Assembly: GCA_020744225.1 (NCBI GenBank)
Contig: JAGMWG010000005.1
Coordinates: 1,302,001 to 1,366,000, forward strand
Direction of reading: 5' to 3'
Source of the DNA: Paraphoma chrysanthemicola
Lineage: Eukaryota > Ascomycota > Dothideomycetes > Pleosporales > Phaeosphaeriaceae
Length of the DNA stretch: 64,000 bases
The position numbers and the translations under genes were made by a program. The number at the start of each line of letters is the position of its first letter. Within the stretch, counting starts at the first letter, position 1. The notes beneath the pieces are model-generated. The model was given only the letters and a program-made list of their open reading frames with translations, had not been told where the DNA came from and ran no database searches. Shown here one piece after another: positions 22,643-35,237 of the stretch.

Positions 22643-25600
22643 GTTGGTATGTGGTTGGTCGAGGGTGGTAACGTCGATTCTCCGGGATGTAGACGTGGTC
22701 AGAACAACAGTTATGTTGCTAGAGTGAGTGGATAGCTCGGCGCTTGAGCTGTATTAAAGAGTGGTGGCCTGGAAGGCAACAGATGTTAAAGACAGTGTAG
22801 TTGAGTATGTAAAGAAGGTCTCCGGTTAGTGATTCCCGAAAGCTTGACAGGTGGAAATCGGTTATAACAGGGCCTGGAGTACGCGATGAAATTAGCTCAG
22901 TTCGCGCAGAAGTCACGACCAAGCAAGGTCGCAAGGATGTAATCATACCTTTGAAGAATTAAAGTATTAGTTAAAGAGCGGCAACGTGCACAGTGACACA
23001 GGAAGAAACAGTACAGATCGAGGGGATCGGATCCCTTGCTAGTCGCATCCAGAAGACGGGTGGAATTGAGCGGGGTCTCTTATTGTGCGGCAAGTACCAC
23101 AGTGAAAAGGGAGGGGTCTGGGGGCAGAGAACGAGCTAACGACTCCGCAGGGGTGTATCGCCAAGAGCTGGAATGCGAAGATCCCAGGGCCGGCAATCAC
23201 GGTCTAAGCGTGGGTCAGCCATGAAGGTGAGGTGATGATGACGATGAGTACTTACGATGAATGTCCCTCGTGATGAATGTGAGGAGAGAGCAGGATTAAA
23301 CTGGGGATCAGTGGTCAGCGTGAGCTCGAAAGTTTTCAGGGACATGCAAGTGAAGACTACGCAACGCGATTCCAGTGGAGGACATCAGCTTCTAGAGTAC
23401 TAGGAATGGAGCAATAGCGTCCGCGGAGCCACCGCCGTACTGATGGTGGATGTGGAGTTGTTGTCCAGAGCTATGCCGGGTACAGTACCGAACCTTCTTG
23501 GTAGCTTCCAAGATGGATTGGACGGCGAGGGATTTGCAACGAGTGTTGTCGCGCTCTCGATTGACAGACAACACATGGCCATGGAGCAGCATCGACAACC
23601 ACCACAGCCGGTATCAGCCATCTCACTCATCAGCGCTGAGCCCACATCGTGTGCGAGACGGATTGCGAGAGGGGTAGAGAGCGACGCGATTGTGGCATGC
23701 AATTTCGATGTCGTGAGCGTGGACAGGTTGGCGAGACACGATTCTAGTCGACAAAGGCAGACTGCAATCCGATGGTGCGGCATGCGTCGCCCTTGATTCG
23801 GCCTCCTTTCTCGCTTCGCCCAACCGCGGCCAGCGAACTCCGAGCCTCTTGCACCTTCACCACAGCAGAGTCTGCTTGACCACCTCTTCTATGCCGTCCG
23901 AATTGCCTGGCGTTGGTGTGCAGCCTCAATGGCACTTCGAATATCGACTGTCCCATGCCTTCCTATTCGGGACGCAACGAGCCAGGAGCGGTGCTGACGG
24001 GGAAAGAGCCATGCAGTAGGCGAACCAGTAACCGGGCAAATCCTCTTGCGACGTGGGACTAAAAGAAAGACAATGGCCTACCTGACACGATCCACAAATG
24101 GCACAGGGTGCACAGCGTTACACGGGGCTAATGGACAGGAGTCGGGGTTGACAGCTGCGTGTGGGCGACAGGCGAGATACAGCGAGTGTCTCTGCTATCT
24201 CGAGTCCAGCGAGAGGTGTCGAGAGGGGCGGAGGAATGGGCGGGCAAAGGCACAGAGGGGCTCTGGTACGCTTCGTGGTCCTGTCCGGGGAGAGACGGTC
24301 GGTATGGAGAGACCGATGAGCAGGAGATGGGAGTTTTATGGAAGACAGGGCCGAAACACTCAGCACCACATCAGATCCAAGACTCCGTGCTCGACGGTGG
24401 TGAGGAGGAGTGATAAAGAGGAGGTGAAGGGGGAGGTGAGGAGAGAAGACGACGTCGAGACGGGCTGAAGGTTTGAAAACGAATGGCCAGCGACGCCTAG
24501 CAGACAGAGTGGAGCCAACGCGAGCTACGCCGCTAGTCCTCATGCGCGCCCCGGCAGGCTTACAGCAAGGAACACCAGCGCCATCCTGATCCACGGCGCC
24601 GTGCGGAACACGACTCGGTTGGCTGGGCGTCGCTTTGCGTGTTGCATCTGGCAGCGTGCAGTGCCAGAAACACGCTTCATTGCACGCGTCTTCTGGTCCC
24701 GTATCTTCCGCAGCAATAACCACCCACAGCAATGCTCCCGCGTCTCTGCGCCTCGCGGCTCTGTGCCCGCCCACGGGCGCACACGGCACAGCGACGGCCA
24801 GTCGACGCGCTGCTGCTGCGTGGGACTGTATCGCCGTGACCTCGCACAAATACTGCAACCACCGTTGCGCTGCTGCGCGCTGCTGGAAGCATCGCGGGTT
24901 GGCGATGCTATTGCTAGATGCTGGATGCTCGCCGGCTGAGGGGCGCGGTCGCTCTCGCCAACCCCCGCCCGCCGAATCAGCGTGCTGAGGCCTCTCCGGT
25001 GAGCCAGGCCAGCGCATGCAGCTACTGTAAGGTCGCAGCATGAGCCTTCCACTGCTATCCAATCTGTCTGTGCCTGTGCGGTGAGAACATCTTGCTTTCC
25101 CACGGCCAAGACCTCCAAATGGAAGTGCTCCGGCTGCTCATCAGGCTCTTCTTTCAGCGCGCGACCCCGGACCAGGACCACAATGCCTGCTCCGCTGCCC
25201 GTGGTTGCCCCTGGAATCGCCTTGCGCCAAGTGGTCCGCGGTGCAGCAGGACCATGGGTGCAGGCATCGTCATAATTTGATAATTGATGAGACGCGCTGC
25301 TCCTTTTACTTGCCCGGCTTAAGGCTGCAAACGCGCCTCTTCGGCGCGCCGCCCCTCTGTGGGCCTTGTCCACGAGTAGTCATCCTGTGCAATATCAGAA
25401 AGGCAGCGTCGGCCTCCTTTCGACATCGTGACAAGTTTTCTCCTTGACCCGACAATGTAAAGCACCGAGCAGCCCCACGCTCACGCGTCTTTCGCATGGT
25501 GGATACACTCTAAAGGAGACTATCGCGCAACGTCGCTACCGGCGGGCGTAGGCGGGTGTGACACAGACTCCCTTGCCTCAAAGCCAAAGCCTCAGCTTCG

Positions 25601-28179
25601 GCCATGATACCAGTCGTTTCGAGGTGCTCTGCGTTCGCGGTTGTCGTTTCAACGCGCCCAGAGAGCCTCAATGGATGCTTCTACCGCCGCAAATCTCGCA
25701 ATGCGTCTCGTCGTTTTCTAAAATTGCCAATTCTGCAGCACAAGCGAAGCGCGACATTGGGGTCCGTCTGCAAGCCTCACCCAGAAATCATCCGTGTTGA
25801 CCTTCCCTTACAGGCTTTACTGCATTGCGGGGTTGGCAAAGTTGACCCGGTCGTTTTCACGACCGCCACATGCAGACATGATCACTGCGGACAAGGGCCT
25901 CATGTTACAAAGCATCAGTCTATTTGATGCACACAAGTGGAGAGTATACGACGGTTTGATGCTCGCTTGCGCGGATACTTCAGCAAGGCAGCACGGGAAG
26001 CCACACGTCAGCTCTACCAGTCTGTCAATGAATTGTATCAGCAGCCTAGCCATTGGCGTCTCGCGAACCATCTGAACAAGCATGGCTGTGATTCGGTAGT
26101 ATGTGGAGATGCGGCTGGGCCGCGGCTCGTCATCTCACGCTTTCCAAGACGATCTGTCTTAGCGCGATCTTTCGCGTTTTCAGTATCTTACGACAAAAGC
26201 ATAATTCTAGCGCAGCCATCTGCAACTCTCTTCCCTGATTCTTGCTCGGCCTGCATGCTGCTTCGCCCAATGCTGCAGCTAAAGTATCAGCCGGCATCCG
26301 CTTACCATGTCTCGTCCCCAGCCTCCAGGCCCTTGTCACGCCGAGATTATGTCACTGTCGCGAACAAACGCGTCTTAAAGTGCTTGAGCTTCCGCACGCG
26401 ACCACGCGCGCTCTGAAACTTTTACGCTCCAGTCTATATTTGATGCCGCTCCGGGCCACGCTGCCCCCATGCCCGACACCAGACCGAGCTCATGGGAAAA
26501 GCCGTTGTACGCCTGTGGAGCTGCATCCACGCAGCTACACCCGGAGTACCTTACTTCAGCAAATTTGCTCTGGATTTTCTTGACGCTGCGGATCCAAAGA
26601 GAGCGGTATGACAAGACGTCAACTGCCTTTCCACAGCAACGACCTGCGCGGCCGAGGCGTGCAGCGCAGCCTCCGTGACACCGGCGATGCGCTGCGGAAG
26701 GATCCCTAACCTTCAGCTTTGTCGCTTACTGCGTTACCACAGTACCCGCTCGGTCACAGCATACCTGTCAGAGATCTGTGCATGATGTGCGACCGTTGAA
26801 GCAAACTTTTCAACGTCTTTGAACATGGCTGCTCGATGCACACTGCAGGTCTCAATATTCAACGAAACAGGCGCTGGGAGGCGACGAGCTGATCTGCAGT
26901 CACAGCTTTTCGCACGCATTCGGGGTTCCACGATGATGACACGGATGATGAATCCGGTGCAATTACGCATTTCCGAACTCATACCCCGCCCAACGGTCCA
27001 AGCTCTGGGCCGGAGGTTCGATGAGTGCTTCATCGCGAAATTGTCGCGAGAGTTGCTTTTAACTCGTGAAAAGCGCCGTGCACTCGCGCCGCAACGCGTA
27101 TCCGTTTCAATCTTGTCGTCATGATCAGAGCTTCTCCTGTCAATGAAACATAGTTCTAGATCATCCGCTTCTTCATCATTCATGTGCACGCTGGTGCGGA
27201 TCAACAGTAGCCTCTCCATGCTTCTAACGAAGAATCGCAATCATTTTCGATTCCGCATCAATATTATGTGCTTGCCATGAGTTTGGTGTTGAAACGCTCG
27301 CTGGTGGTCGGGCCATTGAGGTGGGCACGCTTAATGCTGACTCGCAATCTGCAATCCGATGTATAGCCAGCGGCACCCGGCCGTAATAATCTTGTGCGAT
27401 ACACAAGCAATTATAGCAATAGTAAACACAGTCCAATTCATGCATTGGGACGTCCAAGGAGACGAGTTTCAAAGAACCAATGGGCACAATAATACAAACA
27501 GGTGGTAGTGTCTGATGAGGCCGGCACAGAAAACAAACAGACATATCTCCGCATCGATGAGTTAAAGCTACATCTCCGAAGATCGAGACATTGTCTGCGC
27601 AACAGGGAGCATAACTGAAAGCGCAGCCGCAGCAGCTTGGTCGTACCACTTTGAGGGCGAAGATCACCTTCAGTTGCTCCGTTTGTTCCACACGACAGAC
27701 ATGCTGCCGCATAACATTCTGAGCCGGCCGCCTTCAGTGTGATCCGTTGCTCAATGCTTAGAGTACTTGGCCCTCCACTACTATTGTATGCGGTCGTCGA
27801 AGAAGTTGCGAGAAGTGTCAAGGCCAACTGCCAGGACATTGCGGGCAGGCTATGACGACGTACATGTTCTGATCGTGTCCGAGGGAGCTATAACAACGGC
27901 ATTGAGTGGCTTGTGACTACACGTGGCAGTACAGCGTCTCGTGGTGGAACTGGAGGGTTATTATGCGTCGTCTCTGAGGTTCTGAGGTCGGCGCCGGAGA
28001 AACCTGTCCCGGACCCACTCAAAAGTCTACTGCCAAGATTTCTCTTCTGCTGCTTGGAGATGCACCTTCCAAAGCAGCATGTTATTACCGTGAGCAGTCG
28101 CCAGCGCCGACTTATCAAGCGCAATAACGGCCCAGGCGATCCCGCTGTGACGTTTTACAGACCCGCAACTATTACAACC
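22643..28179. other. Long (5.5 kb) gene-free region between cyclin and UTP4
   Basis: I find no protein family in any frame. The largest open frames (24118-25062 - and 24540-25373 -) are low-complexity Arg/Ser/Pro-rich, overlap each other and lack motifs. The plus strand is purine-rich at about 24400-24455, so the cyclin sense strand is pyrimidine-rich there, as in fungal leaders. ACGCGT (MCB-type) occurs at 24684, 25483, 26368 and 27094. A long cyclin 5' leader or non-coding transcript is possible. Confidence 0.5.
24684..27099. promoter_or_regulatory. Four ACGCGT (MCB-type) sites
   Basis: Exact ACGCGT hexamers at 24684-24689, 25483-25488, 26368-26373 and 27094-27099. MCB sites are bound by the MBF complex and drive G1/S genes in yeasts. 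Here they lie upstream of a G1-type cyclin, but 2-4.5 kb away. Function is inferred from sequence alone. Confidence 0.3.
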
Positions 28180-30953
28180 ATGGATATCCATCGATCACGA
28201 TTCGTGCCTTACCCGTCGTCTGCAATCAACGCGCTCGCATTCTCGCATGCTGAACCAGAACCTGGAAGCCAGGACCCCGAGTCGCTGCGGCTTGCGATTG
28301 GGCGCGCCAACGGGAACATCGAGATATGGAACCCAAAAAATGGTGCTTGGCTGCAAGAGAAAGTGTTCTACGGCGGCAAGGATAGAAGCGTAGAGGGCCT
28401 AGCATGGACGCAGGAGCCAGATCGCAAGGATGATCAAGGTCGCTGGGTAGCTGGGCGGCTGCGGCTGTTCAGCATTGGATACTCGAGCAGCATCACCGAA
28501 TGGGATCTGGAAACTGGCCTTCCCGTGCGGCATTCCAACGGCAACCACAGCGAAGTATGGTGCTTTGCTGTTCAGCCTCGCCAGAAACGACTCAGTACAG
28601 GGGACTCAGCCGACAAACCTGCCTCTCATCAGAAACTCGTCGCAGGTTGTGCCGATGGCACAATTGTTTTGCTTTCGACCGAAGACAACGACCTCGTGTT
28701 TGATCGCTTCGTATCCCGCGCCACGAACAAGAAAGCTCGAGCGCTGAGCATCACATACAAGGACAACGACATTGTCTTGGCCGGCTTCGCAGACAGTACG
28801 ATTCGCGTCTTTGACACAAGGAACGGGAGCATTCTAAGAAACATTTCTCTTGGAAGCGGACCGCACGGTGGCCCAAAGGAAATTTTGGTTTGGAAAGTCA
28901 AGTGCCTCGCCAATGGAGACTTTGTTTCTGGCGACTCGACCGGCGACATCAGGATCCACAACGGCAAAAACTACAGCCAGAAGCAGCGTATCTCGGGGCA
29001 TGAAGCAGATATCCTTGATCTGGCGGTTTCCCAAGATGGCAAGAGCATCTTCAGCGCGGGCATGGACCGTCGCACGTGCTTCTATACTTGCAGAAAGCCG
29101 ACGACCAAGATTGAGGGACATCATGGGGCTTGGCGGAAAGTCTCTCATCAGAGGTATCACCAGCACGATGTGAAAGCCTTGTCTGCGTACGAGGGACATA
29201 ATTTGAGCGTTCTTGTCTCCGGAGGTAAGACCAAATCGTCTGGCGGTATGCTAGAATGCTAACGTGTCCAGGCATCGACACTCAGCCTGTCATTGTTCCT
29301 ATCCGTAAATTCGGCCAAGAACTCAGTCGCGGGCTTCCTTCGCTGCCTCCCACGCCGCCGCTTATCAGCGCACCCGATGCACGTCTCTTGGTCAGTTGGT
29401 GGAACACGGAGTTGCGCATCTGGTGCATCAAAGCTCGAGATGACGGAGCTGAGAGGCCGAAAGTTGTTGCGCGCTTGGCTTTACAGGGTGACGAGAACAT
29501 CGCCTCGGCTTCGATCACATCAGATGGAACGCTCTTGGCTGTGTCGACCGTAACTGAGGTGAAGTTGTTCCAATTGATACAGCCACATGTTGGCAATCGT
29601 ACTGGCCTCCGCATACGCAAGCTGGACCTGCCAGCAATGTCTGGCGCTAGCCATGTAAGGTTGTCAGCGAATGGCAAGTGGCTTTCAGCGATCGACTCCG
29701 CGAACAGCATCCAGCTTGTTCGCATCATAAGGTCAGAGGATGATGTCGAACTACCTCGAGCCTTGGACAAGCTGCAGGGCTTGCGGCGTCTGCCTCGAGA
29801 GCGTTCACAATACACCCCCCTGGACGGCTTTTCTGGTGAATACGGGCGTACGATTGTACACTCTGAATTCTCCTCGGACGGAAATGTCTTTGCAGCGGTT
29901 GACCTCGCTGGCTATGTTGATTCTTGGGTCATTGAAGGCCACCAAGACTCCACGGCACCTGAGATCGATATTGATGAGATCGCACCAGCGGAGGACGAGA
30001 ACGGCGATTCCGACGACGAGGATATGCCCACTCATGAACGCATCACTTTCCTTGGCCAGCACTGGATACCAAACCCCTCAGGACATCTCATCCCTCGGTT
30101 AGACTCGACTCCAGTCTTGCTCACGTTCCGACCAGACTCAGAAGACGGTAGCCGTCCACAACCGAATGGCAACCCTGCCGTACATCCTACGAGACATAAT
30201 CCACACCCACGCGCACACGATTTACCAGGCAATGGATACCAATTATTATTGGTGTCTGCTGATCATCAATTGTACCTCTTCGATGTCATGGCCGGACGTC
30301 TGTCCGATTGGTCGAGGAGGAACCCAGTATCGAGTTATCCGCCAGAATATCTACAGCTTGATCTTCCCGCAAAGGGTTGTATCTGGGACGTCACGCAGTC
30401 ACAGCAACGCCTGTGGTTGTACGGCGAGAAGTGGCTTTTCATGTTTGACCTGACGAAGGACTTTTCAATGCCAAAGTCAAACGGCGCAGCATTATCAAGG
30501 AAACGCAAGTGGAATGGACACAAGGACAACAGTGGTGCGGGCGACGCAATGTCACATAAAGAACGAGTCGTCACGAAACTGAGAAAGTTTGATGGCAAGC
30601 AGAACGACGATGGTGGACATGCGAAATGGACCGATATCGACGCAGCAGATGAGCCTCAGGAGAGCGACGAAGGAGACTTTGAGGACGACACTCAGCCGAT
30701 AGCTAACATGCGGAGGTCAAACATGGAAACAGCCATGGTTAACGGCGCGGCGGCGAAAGAAGACAACGCCGATGGGACTATAGAGAAGCGAGAACGGAGT
30801 CAGCCGTGGTGGCACACCTTCAAGTACCGTCCCATACTAGGCATTCTGCCTGTCGGAGGAAACGAGAACCAGGCGCCAGAAGTGGTCCTGGTCGAGCGGC
30901 CGTCGTGGGATCTTGACCTGCCTCCGCGATTTGTTGGCGCACACGAGCAGTAG
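28180..30953 (+). CDS. UTP4: U3 snoRNP/SSU processome WD40 protein Utp4 (cirhin)
   Basis: Part of the t-UTP subcomplex that binds nascent pre-rRNA in the nucleolus for 18S rRNA processing. Two exons, 28180-29224 and 29272-30953; 908 aa; intron 47 nt. The WD40 propellers start early (SAINALAFSH, LAIGRANGNIEIWNP). Utp4 marks are ISGHEADILDLAVSQDGKSIFSAGMDRR, KVSHQRYHQHDVKALSAYEG and GGIDTQPVIVPIRKFG across the splice. Acidic loops (AEDENGDSDDEDMP, DEPQESDEGDFEDD) interrupt the second half. The ATG at 28180 starts MDIHRSRFVPYPSSAIN, matching the family. An upstream in-frame ATG at 27913 adds 89 unlikely residues and was not used. Confidence 0.93.
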
Positions 30954-31227
30954 ACATCCACTTGAATCCCTGTTAGATGTACGAGATACCAAAGAAGCAT
31001 TGTGTCGCGTGAGCTTGGCTCTGCAAGAATTTGAAGACTTATGTTGTGCACATTTCATCTCTGATCAATGTGGCTAGTTTTACCGCGGCTATACAGCCGG
31101 AGATTGCGGACTTGAGCTTTATCGATAGAGCTAGCCTCGAGTTGCGACATCTGGGAGGTGCTCTCCACCACGATGGCGCTTTCTTTGTCTGTAACTGCAT
31201 CTACTTTTCCTTTCTGCTTTTGCCGCC

Positions 31228-33514
31228 ATGAGTTCCTCGCATGTCCCTACGAGTCCGCCGAGCGAAGGTGGCGACCCCGCGACCATTGTATACGATCCCA
31301 ATGACCCGTTTTGGCGAGATATCGAGGACGATGATGACGACATGGAGTATCAGCCCGCTGAGGGTGGCAGCGATGAAGACGAAGAGGAGGATGGAGATAT
31401 AAGCTTCCATGGTAAACCACCTTTCTATCAGCATCTCAATTTTCCGGGTCATAATGTGGGTTACAGATGCTGCAGAACGGTTGAGTAATCTGAGCGGGGT
31501 TGAGATCGCCTTTGAGTACACCGACGACAATGAGGAGGACGACGATGAAGAGGATGACCCGGATACAAGAGAAGATGAAGCCGACGAGAATGACGAGGCG
31601 GATGCATCGAATGCAGGCGACGGAGCTCGGCGGCCGGTGTACATCACACGCGACCAGATCATGCAGCTGCTGGGACATGCGGGGCTTGGTCGCATATTTG
31701 CATCGGACTTTACGCCACGGCGAAGAAATCTCGGAGCAGTGCCAGAAGACGACGATGACGACGACGATTATGAAAGTGACCAGGACACAGGGTATGATCC
31801 TGTGGGTCCCAGAAGGACGCTACGAAGCAGACAGCCGCGTGGCAGGGCTGCGTTCGATAAAGTTCCGAGTGAACAAGGCAGAGAGCTAATGAATGCTGGC
31901 GCATTTGGCTCAAGCGCGCGATCAGAAGATACAGTCAAGAGAAAGAAGAGGTTAGCATACGACATTATGCGGAGGTCTCTGGGGCTCGGCAGTGAAGGTC
32001 GCCAGAAAACTGCAACTCGGCTACTGAAGCAGGACATGATTCCAGAGTCAGTTGCCGACACGATCATACATTACAACGCGCGATGTTATTCTGGTCAATT
32101 TTCCGACGATGGAAATTTCTTCTTTTCATGCGCTCAGGACTTTCGCGTGAGGATGTACGATACATCAAATCCGTACGACTGGAAGTATTACAAGGTTGGG
32201 TCCATGATTTGATCCAGTCGCACAAGACTGACGTATAATAGTCAGTGTTGTACCCATATGGACAGTGGACGATCACGGATGCATCGCTAAGTCCAGACAA
32301 TCGCTTCTTGGCCTATAGCTCGATCCGAAGCGTTGTATGTCTTGCGTCGACAGACCCGGATAATGAAGCAGAGCCCAACTTGCTCGACTTCGCCAATATT
32401 GGTACTCATAATGCTCGAGGCTTTCACACATACTTTGGTGTACGTTGTCTCGAAATGACTGGGGTAAGCTGAGGCTAACATGACTAGATTTGGTCAATTC
32501 GCTTCTCTGGCGACGGCCGAGAAATCGTCGCGGGCACAGGGGACAACTCGGTCTACGTCTACGATATTGAGCGCCGTCAGTCTATTTTGCGCATTCCTGG
32601 TCATCAAGCCGACGTCAATGCCGTCTGCTTCGGCGATGCACAGTCACCTCATATTCTGTACTCGGGATCTGACGACACCACACTCAAAGTATGGGATCGA
32701 AGGAGCATGGGTGACGGTCGAGAAGCAGGCGTATTCTTAGGTCATACCGAAGGACTAACATATGTCGACAGCAAGGGGGATGGCCGCTATGTCCTAAGCA
32801 ATGGTAAAGACCAAACTGCTAAGCTGTGGGATCTTCGTAAAATGATTTCAACGGACAAAGCAGACCGCATAGACATCGACCGTTATACTACAGGCTTTGA
32901 GTATCGCTCAAACGCTTACAATGACAACGACTATCGACCGCATCCCCACGACTGCTCACTTGTTACTTTCCGGGGACACAAGGTGCTCAAGACCCTTATC
33001 CGATGTCACTTCTCGCCACCGGGTAGCACGGATTCGAGATATGTGTACTCTGGCAGCTACGACGGATCGGTATATGTCTGGAACCTTGATGCAACATTGG
33101 CTGGCAAGGTCAATGTTCTCAAAGCTACCAAGAACAGCAGGCCTCGCGATCCAGAGCTGCTGGCCGAGACGTATGATTACTGGGGCAGAAACGGCGGAAG
33201 CTGGATGACTTGTGTCAGAGACGCCAGCTGGCATCCTTATGTCCCCATGATAGCTGGTTAGTATCAACCTCGACACTTTGTACAAGCGCATTTGCTAACT
33301 TGTCATAGCCACTTCGTGGAACGGCTGGGGAACATCACAAGGCACATGTACAGTTCATACATGGAATGACGGTGTTGAGGAGGATGAGGCCGAACCAAAG
33401 GTTGGAAGAAGAGTGAACGCACAACTGCAGCACGACGAACGACTATACCGGACTGCAGAAGGGCGATCGAGACGACAAGCTATGTTATATGACGACTGGG
33501 AGGATGACGATTGA
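31228..33514 (+). CDS. WD40 protein, DCAF11/WDR23-like (Cul4-DDB1 substrate receptor)
   Basis: Probably a substrate receptor of a Cul4-DDB1 ubiquitin ligase. Five exons: 31228-31411, 31467-32194, 32242-32439, 32488-33256 and 33309-33514; 694 aa; introns 47-55 nt. The N-third is very acidic (runs of Asp/Glu at about 30-60, 80-115 and 160-175). The WD repeats begin at AADTIIHYNARCYSGQFSDDGNFF and include ADVNAVCFGD...SGSDDTTLKVWDRR, ...SNGKDQTAKLWDLRK (a WDxR box), HFSPPG...YSGSYDGSVYVWNL, and RDASWHPYVPMIAG-ATSWNGWG joined across the last intron. The start context GCCGCCATGA is strong. It lies 274 nt downstream of UTP4 on the same strand. Confidence 0.9.
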
Positions 33515-33917
33515 CTTCAGCGGGTTGAGCTGTAGGCGGACGCTCGCTTTTTCTGACCATATATTTTCTAGCATGGAGCCTTGGGTACGGAGCTTGGAGT
33601 TTGACGTTGTACATATTCAGACATTTTGGTCTGGCTGCCATATACCACCCTCGTTAGTTTTTTGCGTTATCGACGTGTACCAATGAGATCATGTCAGCCC
33701 AGGTCAAGATTTGCGTAATGCTTCAATTGGATATGGTATAACTCCTGCCGACCCAATGCTCATGTTGTACACCAATTTTTGGATACTCCAAGGTGGAAGG
33801 TCCTCGCTGTGCCGATCCGACGCAGGCCTCTCTAGCTGAAATACAAGTGGTATGATGAAGTATCGTCTTCAAAATGAAGCGGGAAAAAGATGGATCGATT
33901 GCGTATTCACGCCACGT
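33515..33917. other. Convergent 3' region between DCAF11-like gene and SSS1
   Basis: 403 nt holding the 3' UTRs of two convergent genes. No coding sequence was seen. Confidence 0.6.
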
Positions 33918-34287
33918 CTATGAGCCGCCGACGAGGATGTTGTTTACGGGGATGTGGACCAGCTTGACGATGTAGCCAATGACACCTGTGGCACGAGTTA
34001 GCCAATGCGACACGAGACGGAATGGCAAAGGGGCGACTGACCCATGATGAGGAAGCCAATTCCTACTGCTTGCGAGATCCTGATGAACTCCTTCTTGTCT
34101 GGCTCTGTGCATCGTCGTTAGCTAAGGGTGGATGCGGCCTGCGATAGTGGATCGTACTGGTGCAGCGGTTCATGAACAGAGTACCCTCCCTGAGGAACTC
34201 GGCGGGCATACTGTGCGCATGTTAGCGACTAATCCACGTGCAGCACTCGTAGCCAGCGTACTCAGCAAACTCCTTGACGTTCTCCAT
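33918..34287 (-). CDS. SSS1: Sec61 translocon gamma subunit (SecE/Sss1)
   Basis: Small tail-anchored subunit of the ER Sec61 protein-conducting channel. Four exons: 34287-34262, 34210-34158, 34104-34042 and 33985-33918; 69 aa. The introns (51, 53 and 56 nt) all carry CTAAC-type branch sites, so about 43% of the gene is intron. The joined product has the N-helix AEFLREGTLFMNRCTKPDKKEF, the link FIRISQAVGIGFLIMG and the membrane helix VIGYIVKLVHIPVNNILVGG, which is nearly invariant in the family. No single open frame shows the full protein, so simple ORF calling misses it. Confidence 0.95.
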
Positions 34288-35237
34288 GGCGGCGATGTGT
34301 AATTCTGGTCTCGGGGGTTGGATTGAGGGTCTCGTGGAGATGCGTGTGTCAAGCGGCGTCGGTGAAGGTAATGTGGGAGATGTCGCGCGTCCAGAAAGTC
34401 GAGGAAGCTCCCCAGTACGGAGAGCAATCTGGCCTTGCGGAGAAAGCCGAAAGGAGTTAGTTCGTCGCCAAGACCGCGAGCTGCCCAAGCTCCCTCTCGA
34501 ACGCGGTGCCAGGTCGTCTTTACCTCACCACCCGACCGCACGTCATCGCAGTGATAGCAGCTGTAAAACTGCTCGCCCACTAACTTCAGGAACGCGCTTG
34601 TTTACAACTCACTCTCTTCTAGGCTCGATCGCATCGCCGCCTGCAGCGCAAGGCTCGGTTGCACGGACGCGTGGAAAAGGGGATCAGGTCGAGGGTCGCC
34701 TCGAAGCGCATCCTCTCATTCTTGTCTGCATCTCTTCACTGGAAGCATTTACTTTCGCTCACTGTATTCCGCTGGGACGTGGTAGCACGGCATTCGCACT
34801 GCGCGCAAACTGTACGGGGAGCAAGGTCCGAACAAGCACACAATTAGGCTGAGGCTACGCATCACATCTTTCTCAAACATCCTGTACCTTTTACACATCC
34901 GCATCTGCCAGAGGCGATCGGTGTCACGTTCTGCATCTGAGCTGTCTTTCTGGACTCTTTTACCACGCCCGACAGCGGCACTGTACGTATTGCCTCACTT
35001 TGCGCTGTTTTGTACGCTTTCTTCGAATGCTTTCTAGGCTGGTTCGCAGAAGGGACGCGCCATTGTACCTCGAGACCCACTGTCTAATAGCACGCTGATT
35101 TGTATAGCGCCCTCAGAGCTTCATGTACTTTGGCCACTGACGTTGGCGCATCAAGTATCTACAAGCCAATCAAAGAAAGAAATCTGGAAAACACTTCACC
35201 ACTCACTGCAGGTCTCACTTGACGCATAACAGCAAAT
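34288..35237. other. Divergent promoter region, SSS1 and RRM gene
   Basis: 950 nt between divergent starts, so both promoters lie here. No supported coding sequence; the open frames on both strands (34274-34852 +, 34170-34580 -) overlap SSS1 and each other without motifs. Confidence 0.55.

Noticed and set aside
24118..25373. Two long minus-strand open frames (314 and 277 codons) in the cyclin-UTP4 gap
   Set aside because: They overlap each other in different frames, are low-complexity Arg/Ser/Pro/Ala-rich and contain no domain or exon-like pattern; expected in GC-rich non-coding DNA.
27913..28179. 89-codon upstream extension of UTP4
   Set aside because: Family members start at the MDIHR-type N-terminus; the extension has no conserved feature and is probably leader sequence.
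31436..31913. Ile/Val-rich minus-strand frames opposite the DCAF11-like gene
   Set aside because: Antisense of Asp/Glu repeats gives Val/Ile/Leu runs; not a membrane protein.
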